Shown: positions 30,477-40,923 of the stretch, piece by piece
Layout of the letters: the number at the start of each line of letters is the position of its first letter
Position numbering within the stretch: the stretch's first letter is position 1
Origin: Stentor roeselii
Taxonomy: Eukaryota; Ciliophora; Heterotrichea; Heterotrichida; Stentoridae
Assembly (NCBI GenBank): GCA_006503475.1
Contig: RSEH01000062.1
Span: forward strand, 116,007 to 180,006
DNA length: 64,000 nt
Direction of reading: 5' to 3'
The notes under the pieces: generated by a model
What the model saw: only the letters and a program-made list of their open reading frames with translations
Told to the model about the DNA's origin: nothing
Database searches by the model: none
Translations under genes and position numbers: made by a program

Positions 30477-30489
30477 AAGTTTCTTATAA
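30477..30489. promoter_or_regulatory. 13-bp gap between divergent start codons
   Basis: The entire space between the ATG of the coiled-coil gene and that of the NEK kinase is AAGTTTCTTATAA. It contains one TTATAA, a perfect palindrome that reads the same on both strands, and lies at once next to the plus-strand ATG. Promoter elements must be shared or lie inside coding DNA. Confidence 0.7.
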
Positions 30490-31758
30490 ATGTCTCTAAA
30501 AGAATTCGAACTACTTAATAAGATTGGAGAAGGCGCTTATAGTCAGGTCTTTAAAGTCCTTCGAAAATCTGACCAGACTGTTTATGCTTTGAAAAAGGTT
30601 TATATGACTAAATTGAAACCTAAGGAAAAAGGCAACGCTTTAAATGAAATTAGAATTTTAGCAAGTGTCAGTCATCCTAATGTCATCTCTTATAAAGAAG
30701 CATTTTTTGATAATGATTCGGAATGTCTTTGCATAGTCATGGAATACGCTGATGGGGGAGACTTATATCAGAGAATTTTAGAATATAAGAAAAAAGGAGC
30801 TTCAATGTCCGAAAATTTTTTATGGCATATTCTCATCAAACTTTCAAGAGCTTTAAAAGTTTTACATGAGATGAAAATCATGCATAGAGACCTTAAAAGT
30901 GCGAATGTTTTTCTGACAAAAGATGGAAAAGTGAAGTTAGGTGATATGAATGTCTCGAAAGTAGCGAAAGAAGGAATGAATCATACTCAAACTGGGACTC
31001 CTTATTATGCAAGTCCTGAGGTGTGGCGTGATGATCCTTATGATGTGAAGAGTGATATCTGGTCATTGGGTTGTGTGCTTTATGAAGCAGCTGCCCTGCG
31101 TCCACCTTTCCAAGCAGAAGACATGAAATCTCTTTACAAAAAAGTGATAAAAGGCTCATTCCCGCCACTGCCTGACCACTCAGAAGACTTTAACTCAATC
31201 ATCTCTCTTCTGCTCACTTTAGACCCAAAACGACGGCCAAGTGCTTCAGAGATCTTAAAAAACCCTCTAGTCCTTCGTCGGGTGAACATAAAAGAAGAGA
31301 ACAGTTCGATCCACTCTAGTCTTCTCAGCACAATCCGCGTCGGTCAGAACATCTTTAACTTGAAGGACCAGCTTCCAGAAGCCAAATACGCTCAGTCAGC
31401 TCCAGTTGTTGAAAGACTTGAAAAACAGGAAAAACTTGAAAATCCAGTGAAAGAAGACCTTCCTTTGATAAATAAGATGAAAAGAGGTCATACTTATAAA
31501 AATATTGAAGAAATGGGAAGAAGACGAGAAGACGCTCAAGTCATTTATTATAGAAATTTGTCTGAAAAGTATAGAGACAAACGATTTTCGGTTAAGACTA
31601 TCTTGAAGGAAAACTATGGAGCTTTGAAGCTACCGAGAGTGAAGTACCCGCATAATATCAATCAAATAAGAGATGTCAGTCCTAGCAATGAAAGACGTCG
31701 AGAAGTGATAAACATGCCATTATTACCTGAAAAACCAATTCATAGAAAGATATTCTAA
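30490..31758 (+). CDS. NEK: NEK-family kinase with DMN in place of DFG
   Basis: 422 residues; kinase domain 1-260. The glycine loop GEGAYSQVFKV, VAIK lysine (YALKKVY), αC Glu and HRDLKSANVFL are intact. The magnesium-binding motif reads DMN (KVKLGDMNVSKVAKEGM) rather than DFG: the Asp is kept. GTPYYASPEVW and WSLGCVLYEAA follow. This variant is, as I recall, seen in other protist NEKs, so activity is likely. The C-terminal 160 residues are basic and disordered. It ends 7 bp from the convergent START gene. Roles at cilia or the cell cortex are likely. Confidence 0.9.
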   Translation: MSLKEFELLNKIGEGAYSQVFKVLRKSDQTVYALKKVYMTKLKPKEKGNALNEIRILASVSHPNVISYKEAFFDNDSECLCIVMEYADGGDLYQRILEYKKKGASMSENFLWHILIKLSRALKVLHEMKIMHRDLKSANVFLTKDGKVKLGDMNVSKVAKEGMNHTQTGTPYYASPEVWRDDPYDVKSDIWSLGCVLYEAAALRPPFQAEDMKSLYKKVIKGSFPPLPDHSEDFNSIISLLLTLDPKRRPSASEILKNPLVLRRVNIKEENSSIHSSLLSTIRVGQNIFNLKDQLPEAKYAQSAPVVERLEKQEKLENPVKEDLPLINKMKRGHTYKNIEEMGRRREDAQVIYYRNLSEKYRDKRFSVKTILKENYGALKLPRVKYPHNINQIRDVSPSNERRREVINMPLLPEKPIHRKIF

Positions 31759-31765
31759 GATTTTC

Positions 31766-32362
31766 CTAAGTATTAGCTTTTCCTTTTATAAAGTTCTTGA
31801 TTTTTCTAGGAATTAACGACATGTACTTCTTCATGTATTCGACTACTGCGTTTGGAAGGGTTCCAAGTGGGTCGATATCACATAAAAACCAGAATTTCGT
31901 GAGGAACATTGAAACTTCTTCTACTATGAAGCCCATGTAATGCACTTGAACTCTTATAACACCGTCTTGGTTACTCTCTCGATACTGATCATCAGGAACT
32001 TGTCGGAATAATAAAGGAATTTGCTTTATTGATAAATCTTGAGGCTTTATCACTTCAACTACTGCATCTCTTTTGCTTACTCCTAAAGGTGTCGGAAGTC
32101 TTATCCTAAAAATCAGTCTTCCACTGTTTGGATCAAGTTCTTTACAGTCCTCGAAAGCGTTTTTTAGTTGGTCGTTGTTTGTGAGAAATTCGGTGATTTT
32201 GTCTTTACTCATTGAAAAGGTGCAGAAGGATTTTAAGATTATTCTTTTTGGGTGTTGAGGATCTGTTTTATGCATTTGGACCAGGTTTTGAGTGAATGAG
32301 TATGTTTCCCAGGCTTCTGAGGACTCTTCTGTGCAGAGATGTAGTGGGTCTTGCATAGACAT
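31766..32362 (-). CDS. START-domain lipid-binding protein
   Basis: 198 residues, essentially one StAR-related lipid-transfer domain. Signature points: FRIRLPTPLGVSKRDAVVEV in the middle, IRVQVHYMGFIVEE for the beta-sheet, and a C-terminal helix (GTLPNAVVEYMKKYMSLIP) that closes the pocket. No targeting or membrane segment. It probably carries a sterol or phospholipid between membranes; the ligand cannot be told. Confidence 0.75.
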   Translation of the reverse strand: MSMQDPLHLCTEESSEAWETYSFTQNLVQMHKTDPQHPKRIILKSFCTFSMSKDKITEFLTNNDQLKNAFEDCKELDPNSGRLIFRIRLPTPLGVSKRDAVVEVIKPQDLSIKQIPLLFRQVPDDQYRESNQDGVIRVQVHYMGFIVEEVSMFLTKFWFLCDIDPLGTLPNAVVEYMKKYMSLIPRKIKNFIKGKANT

Positions 32363-33005
32363 TTATAGATATGTAGATTATTTTTATTATTTAGGGTGTT
32401 TTTCAGCTGGAAGTGTATCATATGATAATAATTCTCTGTTGAACCTCTGATTTTATATGTTGATATTTTTTTAAGTTTTTCATATTTGCTTAAGTTTAAA
32501 GAAGCTAAAATGATTATTATTTATAGGGATGTCAAAAACAAACTTTTTAGTACAAAATGGATAAATTTTTTTTAGAAGATATTCATTTGGATTATATGAT
32601 TTCAATATTGATTTTGCTTAGTAATTTCTAGAAACCTTATTTAATAAGTATAATTCATAAAAAACTGATCCCATGAATTTGGAATATTTAATGATTTAAT
32701 CTTAATTAAATTATTGAACTTTTCCTCGTTTATTATCTATTTCGTTTCATGAAAATTGTATCAAAACAACAATCGAATAATTTTGCAACAATAATATTTT
32801 TGTTCATAATTTAGATAATCTGATGATTATTTAGATAATCTTAATAATAATTGAGAGAATTTCGATTATGATCAATTATTTTGATGTAACCAAATACCTT
32901 AGTGTTAAATTTTGGCAGATATCTTAAACCATTTACATTTAGAATTTTATTAGAGTTTAATGTAAGTTTACTATAATATTCCAGTCTCTAATTTATCATA
33001 CGACT
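32363..33005. other. AT-rich intergenic spacer
   Basis: 643 bp of very AT-rich DNA. It contains a short direct repeat (TTTAGATAATCT-like at 32810-32845) and no convincing frame or RNA. Confidence 0.5.
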
Positions 33006-33227
33006 TTAGAATTCTTCTAACTTACTTTTCTTAGCACATGCTCGACGATTTATTCTATTCAACCAAAGTGAATTAGCTTCAAGTTTTAGTATAGGGACCA
33101 GCGGGGATATATCAGATAAAAAAGACTCAAAATCATCACTGTCTTCAGTTCTGAACTTTTTAGTTATCTTAAAGTCGATTATCTCAATTTTCTTTACTGA
33201 TCGTTTGTTTTTGATGCAAGAACCCAT
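33006..33227 (-). CDS. Small protein with dual-acylation start (MGSC)
   Basis: 73 residues. It begins MGSCIKNKRSVKK: Gly2 for myristoylation, Cys4 for palmitoylation and a basic patch, a typical plasma-membrane anchor. The rest is polar with one hydrophobic stretch (DISPLVPILKLE). The ATG is preceded by CGATATAAAT, the same start context as larger genes. No family known; small size makes it less certain. Confidence 0.5.
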   Translation of the reverse strand: MGSCIKNKRSVKKIEIIDFKITKKFRTEDSDDFESFLSDISPLVPILKLEANSLWLNRINRRACAKKSKLEEF

Positions 33228-34022
33228 ATTTATATCGAAAAATCAAAACTGATCACCATTTTCTAGAATTATGAATAGAAACTTTAGAAGTAAAATTCTT
33301 TTGAAGGTAATTTTTGAGGTGTGAACAGAATAGAATGTAATTGCTAAAGGCTTGAAGCTTGAAATATTTTATTAATCCATATAATTATATTGTATGTTTT
33401 TCTCTTAATAAGCTTTTATATAAAATTTGATTCTTTGATTAAATACTACGAACTAATTATAATTTTCAATTGAAGAATTAAACTTAAACAAATAGCCTCA
33501 GATATATTTATTCATGTATAAACTAAATAATTTCACATTCTTCATATATATTAACCTTAAATTATTTACGGAAATCAAATTCTAAAAAAATCGAAGTATG
33601 AAACTTAGAAGGATATTTGTTTACCGAATGCTAAGCTCTTATGAATTATTACTGAAGTAAAAATCCTAAGAAACCGACTATCATTTCAAAACTTAATACT
33701 TAAATCAAATAAAAGTCACTAATCTTCTCATTCTGTGATTATCTTGACTCATAATAAATCTTTGAAATGATGTGATATTCCAAGGTAATTTTTAAATAAA
33801 TATATGTAGAGAAAAATATACTGATACAAATCTCAGTAATAACTAGATTTATCAAATTTCAGAATAAAAAATCAATCATAAATAATACTTATTTGATTTT
33901 TTTTTCAAATACTGAGATTTGTACACTGTATGTAGTAAAAGACTATAAATCACTACCAACCCGTGAATTCCCATAAAATATAAAAAATTAAATCCAGACC
34001 CATCTAAACAAATCCAAGTATG
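33228..34022. other. AT-rich intergenic spacer with one inverted repeat
   Basis: 795 bp, the longest gap in the window. It is AT-rich with no credible frame. The only structure I see is a 14-bp perfect inverted repeat listed separately. Confidence 0.55.
33825..33923. repeat. 14-bp inverted repeat (possible stem-loop)
   Basis: Arms TACAAATCTCAGTA (33825-33838) and TACTGAGATTTGTA (33910-33923) are perfect reverse complements, separated by 71 bp of AT-rich DNA. It could form a stem-loop in RNA or DNA; it may also be chance. Confidence 0.6.
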
Positions 34023-34205
34023 TTAATTACCAGCTTTATAATCACTTCCATCAGGGTTAAACCCTTCATTCCTCAAACATAAATTATGTAATCCGATTTC
34101 CTGCTGACAACTATCTTCATCCTTCATCAAGATACAAAGATCCCTCTGCTGTTTAGTCTCTTTACAGACACAACAAATCCCCTTCTTCTTATTCTGAGCT
34201 TCCAT
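34023..34205 (-). CDS. COX17: COX17 copper chaperone
   Basis: 60 residues. A CC pair (11-12) is followed by a twin Cx9C arrangement, C14-C24 and C33-C43, in the context CCVCKETKQQRDLCILM and HNLCLRNEGF. That is the pattern of COX17, which carries copper in the mitochondrial intermembrane space to SCO1/COX11 for cytochrome oxidase assembly. The length matches the family. Start context GGTTATAA. The next gene starts on the other strand only 27 bp away. Confidence 0.92.
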   Translation of the reverse strand: MEAQNKKKGICCVCKETKQQRDLCILMKDEDSCQQEIGLHNLCLRNEGFNPDGSDYKAGN

Positions 34206-34232
34206 TTATAACCGATCAAATTACTAATAAAA
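34206..34232. promoter_or_regulatory. 27-bp divergent promoter gap
   Basis: All that separates the start codons of COX17 (minus) and the methyltransferase (plus). The minus side carries TTATAA at once before the ATG, the plus side ACTAATAAAA. Confidence 0.6.
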
Positions 34233-35216
34233 ATGCTTGAAAAGCTGAAAGTCCTTCTGCTAGTTTTGTTCATCCTTCTCTTCCTTCTCATATCCCTTTT
34301 AGTTTTCATCATCTTTTCTCCAGTCCTAGTTCCTTCTTTCATAACTTTTTACCTCATCTGCCGAATCTTCGGCCTATGGCCTCGAGTTTGGAAACAAGCA
34401 GAAAAAGTTTATGACTGGCTTCTATTCAAAAGCGACAAGCCTCGAAAACTAGCCTGGCGAACTTTTTACAATGTTTTATGCTGGACTTTCCCACAAGACG
34501 AGTGGAAAACAATGAACTACGGATACGCCGTCAATAGTGACTCAGGTCACACTATTCGACTTGCAGAAGAAGAAGAATCTGAAAGGTTTTCTTACCAGTT
34601 GTATCATTTCATGGCAACAGGATTTAAAAAACTCACAAATCTAAACAACTTGAACGTCGTCGAAGTAGGAAGCGGCAGAGGTGGAGGACTTGCTTATATT
34701 GTAAGAAACTTGAAACCAGGCTCTGCTCTTGGAGTCGATTATTCGAAACAACAGGTCGAGTTCTGCAAAAAGACTTATAAATATGATAACATCAACTTTG
34801 TTGAAGGAGATGCGGAAAACTTGCCTATTAAAGACACCTCTGTTGATTTGGTTCTTAATGTTGAAAGTTGTCATTGTTATGGAAATTTTTCAAGGTTTAT
34901 TGAAGAAGTCGCCAGGGTGTTAAAAAGTGGAGGAATTTTCATGATCACGGATTTTATGTTGGCTGAAGAAGTGGAGAGGTTTGAAGAGGTTTTAAAGGGA
35001 AAATTGGAAGTTGTGGAGAAAAAGGATATCACGGAAAATGTTTTGCTTTCTTTGCAGAAGGATAGCTCGAGGCGAATGGAACTTATTATGAATAGAACTC
35101 CTACTGTTTGTAGAAGGGTGTTAAAGAGGTTTAGTGGATGTGAAGGATCTAATATTTTTCAGCAGCTTTCGAGTAAACAGTCGTTGTATCTTGCGTATAA
35201 ATTGAAGAAAGCTTAG
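34233..35216 (+). CDS. Membrane-anchored SAM-dependent methyltransferase
   Basis: 327 residues. One or two hydrophobic segments fill residues 5-50. The class I methyltransferase fold follows: motif I VVEVGSGRGGGLAYI near 149, acidic loop LGVDYSKQQVEFC, motif II GDAENLPIKDTSVDLV near 195, then the FMITDFM strand. The sequence resembles sterol/quinone/phthiotriol-type methyltransferases that act on lipids. Substrate is unknown; the anchor fits a lipid substrate. It ends 1 bp before the stop of the convergent gene. Confidence 0.8.
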   Translation: MLEKLKVLLLVLFILLFLLISLLVFIIFSPVLVPSFITFYLICRIFGLWPRVWKQAEKVYDWLLFKSDKPRKLAWRTFYNVLCWTFPQDEWKTMNYGYAVNSDSGHTIRLAEEEESERFSYQLYHFMATGFKKLTNLNNLNVVEVGSGRGGGLAYIVRNLKPGSALGVDYSKQQVEFCKKTYKYDNINFVEGDAENLPIKDTSVDLVLNVESCHCYGNFSRFIEEVARVLKSGGIFMITDFMLAEEVERFEEVLKGKLEVVEKKDITENVLLSLQKDSSRRMELIMNRTPTVCRRVLKRFSGCEGSNIFQQLSSKQSLYLAYKLKKA

Positions 35217-35217
35217 A

Positions 35218-35529
35218 TTAATAAAAGGTAATTTCTGAGTCTTCGTCGATTTCTTGGATTTTTTTTTGGATACGCTGTTGAAGGGCTTCTGTTAGAGATT
35301 TTAAATTTGAGGCTTTTTCAGGAGATGTTTGTTTGGAATTCAGATTTTTTGATGATTTTATGACATTTTTATTACATCTTTTACAGACAATGCAAGTTTG
35401 AATATTCTCACCTTTTCCCAAGCTCCTTCTGCCACTAGCTAATTCCCAAGGTTTAGATTTTTCCCCATCATCCTGATTCTGTTGCATTTTAAATTTAGCA
35501 AAATTCAATCCCTTAAAACTCGCCAGCAT
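35218..35529 (-). CDS. Unknown small protein with CxxC pair
   Basis: 103 residues. A CIVCKRC motif near 46-52 could bind a metal, but with only three Cys it is not a standard zinc finger. The C-terminal half is helical and charged. No family recognised. Convergent with the methyltransferase gene; the two stop codons are 1 bp apart. Confidence 0.55.
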   Translation of the reverse strand: MLASFKGLNFAKFKMQQNQDDGEKSKPWELASGRRSLGKGENIQTCIVCKRCNKNVIKSSKNLNSKQTSPEKASNLKSLTEALQQRIQKKIQEIDEDSEITFY

Positions 35530-35568
35530 TTTATTTGACTGCTGCTGAAAAATCTGTTTCCTTCTTTT

Positions 35569-36135
35569 CTACATAAAAAATACCGAAGATTCAATTAAAC
35601 TTTTGCTTAATTGGTTAGTTTTTTCTAAGTTATTTTTTTCCTTCTTTAATTCAATTTCATATCTAAGAGCTTTTGCTTTTTCCAGTTTTCCAGCTAATTT
35701 TTGACTATAAGTTATTTTTAAATTCCTAGCAACTTTAGCTCTTTCCTCAATTTTCTTCATTTTTTCACTGAGCTCTTCGAAGTATTTTTCGATTTTTTCA
35801 TCAGAAGATGATCGAAAATGTGACTTTGTCTTTACTTGGCTTAAAAAAGAAAGTTCTTTATTTTGCGGTCTGGTCAATTCCCTTGAACTTTTACTTGATT
35901 CTTCCAGTTTTCTTGGAGTGAAGTGATTGTTAAATAGTTTTTTGTATCTCATGTGTTTTCTATCGAATCGAGAAGTGGATTCAGGTGAATTTTTTAGTTC
36001 TTTTGGTCTGATCGCAATACTTGATGACTGTCTTTCTAAAGGCTCTTCTTTGTTTGATATGGCTTCTGGAGACTTGCTATTGAATAGACGGGATGTGGAT
36101 TGACCAGCTAAGCCGGTTGCAGATGTTTTTCTCAT
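35569..36135 (-). CDS. Unknown basic coiled-coil protein
   Basis: 188 residues. The first 90 are disordered and basic (many Ser, Arg, Lys); residues about 105-180 are a charged coiled coil (KYFEELSEKMKKIEERAKV). No recognised domain. It lies in tandem with three further minus-strand genes. Confidence 0.6.
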   Translation of the reverse strand: MRKTSATGLAGQSTSRLFNSKSPEAISNKEEPLERQSSSIAIRPKELKNSPESTSRFDRKHMRYKKLFNNHFTPRKLEESSKSSRELTRPQNKELSFLSQVKTKSHFRSSSDEKIEKYFEELSEKMKKIEERAKVARNLKITYSQKLAGKLEKAKALRYEIELKKEKNNLEKTNQLSKSLIESSVFFM

Positions 36136-36404
36136 ATGGAGAATTTAATGAATATATTAAATGTATTTATTTCACCAAGGTGTTTGGGAAAGGATTAATT
36201 TTTGAATTATTTTCAAAAATTTAGGAATTTTAGAGGATTTGGCTATTGATAGTTGGGTGAATAGGATTATTTGGTTAGGATAAAGTTTTTAGCCAAAAGC
36301 CTCCTTTAAATCAACCAATTTTTTCCAAAATCCAAATTTTCCTCTAAAACCTTCAAACTACCCTAAAAACAAAATAAAATTACATGGCATGAACTTAATC
36401 TAAC

Positions 36405-37481
36405 CTACGAGGCATGTGAAAAAATGCTAGCATAAATGATATCAGTTTTGCTATCAACATAAGTAACAGTACTAATCCTACTCCTTTCCTCACAATCATC
36501 AAGATACCTCCTAATAGAAGAGCTAAAAAAGTCAAATCCAGAGTTGGACTCAAAGCTATCCATTACCTTATATTTTTTTACTCCATATTTGAGTTCAACA
36601 TCATCTTTAGTGACAAAGATATTCCTCATCTGCAGTTGTTGTTCAATATAATAAGTGAGTTCTTCACAATTACTAAGCATCAGAAGTTCTTCATACATAA
36701 AAGTGATATCAAGTCCCACTTTATCCACAAGGTACCTGATGATTCCCAAGTAGTCCCCTTTCTTATCCAATTTATAAGCACAAGCAGAAACAACAATCGC
36801 ATTCTCTTCAAATCTATTCTTCACGTTAAAGTCAGCTCCACAGACTTCATTCAAAGTTTTAACCATTGCGAAATTTCCCTTTCGACATGCGATCAAAGCG
36901 CAAGTTTCTCCAGTCTTATCATTAGGATAGTTCACATCAAAAGGCCTTGGAAGTTTCTTATCCTTAAAGAACTTGTTGAAAAAGACGATAATCGCGATAA
37001 AACCTTTTTCACAAGCTTTTTGAACAGGCGTCGAATAACTCACTGAGCCAAAATCCGCTGAAGGGCCGAAGTTCAAAGTCGGGTCGATGCTGACGCTGTC
37101 GTTTGAACTGTCCTGGTAAGACTTCAAGTAAAGCGGAAGGTAAAACTCGAGAAGACTTAAGTAGTTCCTCTCACAGATTATGTCAATCGCTGTTAAATTA
37201 TAAGCTTGAAGGTTTTTGTCCATTTCTGATAAACTTGCACCTTTTTCGTAAAGAAATTTGAAGATTAAACGATTTCCTGATAGGACTGAGTAACTTAAAG
37301 GACTGATGCAAATTGTCTTTATGATGATTAAAGGATCGTCTAGCTTCTGGTCTTGCTTTTGAAGGTGGTTTATGAGATATGTCAGTGATTTCAGATCACT
37401 GCGCTCGATGGACTTGGTCCAGTCGTTGCTGGAACTGGTGAATTCGAAGTCTTTAGATGAGCAACAAGCAGAGTTTCCCAT
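36405..37481 (-). CDS. Ankyrin-repeat protein with lipid-anchor start
   Basis: 358 residues. It starts MGNSACCSSK: Gly2 for myristoylation and Cys6/Cys7 for palmitoylation. Residues about 50-280 form divergent ankyrin repeats (SPLSYSVLSGNRLIFKFLYE; TPVQKACEKGFIAIIVFFNK; GETCALIACRKGNFAMVKTL). The last 70 residues are not repeats. Likely a membrane-tethered protein-interaction scaffold. Confidence 0.8.
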   Translation of the reverse strand: MGNSACCSSKDFEFTSSSNDWTKSIERSDLKSLTYLINHLQKQDQKLDDPLIIIKTICISPLSYSVLSGNRLIFKFLYEKGASLSEMDKNLQAYNLTAIDIICERNYLSLLEFYLPLYLKSYQDSSNDSVSIDPTLNFGPSADFGSVSYSTPVQKACEKGFIAIIVFFNKFFKDKKLPRPFDVNYPNDKTGETCALIACRKGNFAMVKTLNEVCGADFNVKNRFEENAIVVSACAYKLDKKGDYLGIIRYLVDKVGLDITFMYEELLMLSNCEELTYYIEQQLQMRNIFVTKDDVELKYGVKKYKVMDSFESNSGFDFFSSSIRRYLDDCEERSRISTVTYVDSKTDIIYASIFSHAS

Positions 37482-37517
37482 TTTTATTGAAACTTAGAGA
37501 ATTATAATACAAGACCT

Positions 37518-39296
37518 TTAATCACTGAGCATTTCAATCGCTTTTAACATTTCTCCGAGTTTCGCTTTAAAATCATCAAAATCTCCAGTTCTCTTTTTTT
37601 CCAAGTCAAAACTCGCATTTTTTTTATTTGCTAGAATTTTTTTCTCAACTTTTCCATTTTTTCCAAAAATTTTTTCATCAGTTTTTCTTCTGCGAATCAT
37701 TTTTTCCGTTCTTTGTGATTCAAGTGTTTTTTTTTCTTCATTGATGAGATTTTTGACCCTGTTTCTTTTTTGCTCGATTTCTTTTTGAGCCATTGTAAGT
37801 TTTTCATGTTTAACAATTCTTCCAGCGGCTTCTTGGGAATGTTCAGAGTCTCCACTGTCATTTAAATTGTTTATTTTATAATTTTCTCTTCCTTTTGTAG
37901 GAGTTGCTGTGTTCGAGCGATAAGTCAGAGGACTGATGTGCCGGGTGCTTAAGATTGGAGTGTAAGTCGGCGAAATGTTCAGTCCTCTCGCTGCTGACCT
38001 TCTCGATGTCGTCGCTTTGGAAGTCTGAAGCTGAGTGATCGGGACTGGCATCGGCTTTCCTCTTATTGTCGGATTTTTCGCTGAAGGCATTTTTGAAAAA
38101 GGTTTTGTTTTTTGACTTAGAAACTTCGGGTCAGATGAAAATGTTCGGCTTTGGTCTTCTGGTTTTGAAGTGACTCGACTTTGAAGACTTGTCTTTAAAT
38201 GAACTTCTTTTTCTGAGACTCGAGGATTTTTTAAATCTTTTTGAGGAGAATCTTTTGGATCTGCAAGTTCTGAACTGTTGATGCTTGTGAAACTGTTGAA
38301 ACTTGTTAGACTTGAATTTGAGGCAAATGAATTGTTCATGTTTATATCGGTTTCTGGCTTTTTTTGGAAAAGGGTCTCGATTTTTTCTTTGAATTCTTGA
38401 AGTTGAAGCCTTTTTTCTTCGAATTGGTTTAGATCGGTTTCGAGTTTCTTTTTTTCGCTGAGAAGTAAATCTTTTTCAAAACGTAGCTTTTCTGATTCAT
38501 CTTGCAAGGTTTTTACTTTTTCAGCGAATTTCAATTCAGTTATTTTTAGTTGAGTTTCAAGTTCTTTCACCCTGACTCTAAGTAATTCGAGTTCTTTTCG
38601 AGTTTTAAGACTTTCAAAGTTTTCAAGACTTTCTAGATTTTCAATACTTTCCAGGTTTTCAATACTTTCTAAGTTTTCAAGGCTTTCAAGACTTTCAAGG
38701 TTTTTACTGGGTTTAAGGGTTTCAAAATTAGTAAAAACTGCTTCGCAGTTTTTTGGAACATTTCTGGGTTTTGCGTGGGTCTCATGTTTAGAGGTTTCTT
38801 TCAGGTGCTCTTCGAAAGACATGCAGAACTTGTCAGTTGGATGAGCGAAGCTGAGTTGTCCTGAATCCGAACTAGGGCTATTCTGGTATTCCTCATGCGA
38901 ATCCATCAAAAAAATAGAAAAATTCGTATTTCCAATTGAAAAATCCGCTGATTTCACTCCAAACTGTTGAAAATTCCTAAGAATTTCATTTAATTCATGA
39001 ATAGTTTTTCTGATTCCTTCAACAGAACAAGTGAATTGATTTTCAATCCTTTCTTTTAAGTTGTTTACAAGTGATTCAAAAGTAGTGAAATCGAATTTCA
39101 AGCCAAGTAGCTCTTTGAGTTCATAAACAAATCCCGTGATACAAAGTGACTCATCATGAGTTTCATGAACAGTGACGATTTCAGTCATATCACAGCAGTT
39201 AACCTCCCAAAAGCCTTTCCAGTCAGTTTTATCTTCAGAGTATCTTGAGAGTCCGACTTTATTCATCCAAGTATTTTTCAGAAGTAATTTTTCCAT
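37518..39296 (-). CDS. Coiled-coil protein with Leu-Glu-Asn-Leu-Glu-Ser repeats
   Basis: 592 residues. Residues 1-125 are a folded, unrecognised domain with several Cys. At about 198-230 there is a run of LESLENLES/IENLES hexamers that matches a short repeat in the DNA (38600-38705). A coiled coil continues to about 310; then a Ser/Lys-rich disordered part and a basic helical end (540-592). Structural role likely; family unknown. Confidence 0.65.
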   Translation of the reverse strand: MEKLLLKNTWMNKVGLSRYSEDKTDWKGFWEVNCCDMTEIVTVHETHDESLCITGFVYELKELLGLKFDFTTFESLVNNLKERIENQFTCSVEGIRKTIHELNEILRNFQQFGVKSADFSIGNTNFSIFLMDSHEEYQNSPSSDSGQLSFAHPTDKFCMSFEEHLKETSKHETHAKPRNVPKNCEAVFTNFETLKPSKNLESLESLENLESIENLESIENLESLENFESLKTRKELELLRVRVKELETQLKITELKFAEKVKTLQDESEKLRFEKDLLLSEKKKLETDLNQFEEKRLQLQEFKEKIETLFQKKPETDINMNNSFASNSSLTSFNSFTSINSSELADPKDSPQKDLKNPRVSEKEVHLKTSLQSRVTSKPEDQSRTFSSDPKFLSQKTKPFSKMPSAKNPTIRGKPMPVPITQLQTSKATTSRRSAARGLNISPTYTPILSTRHISPLTYRSNTATPTKGRENYKINNLNDSGDSEHSQEAAGRIVKHEKLTMAQKEIEQKRNRVKNLINEEKKTLESQRTEKMIRRRKTDEKIFGKNGKVEKKILANKKNASFDLEKKRTGDFDDFKAKLGEMLKAIEMLSD

Positions 39297-39313
39297 TTGT
39301 AACTAATTTTAAC

Positions 39314-40864
<1,551 letters not shown>

Positions 40865-40923
40865 TTAAATTATTAGTTTCGATCAGATTAGAGATAATTA
40901 GGAAATGGAGTTTTGGAGAGGGT

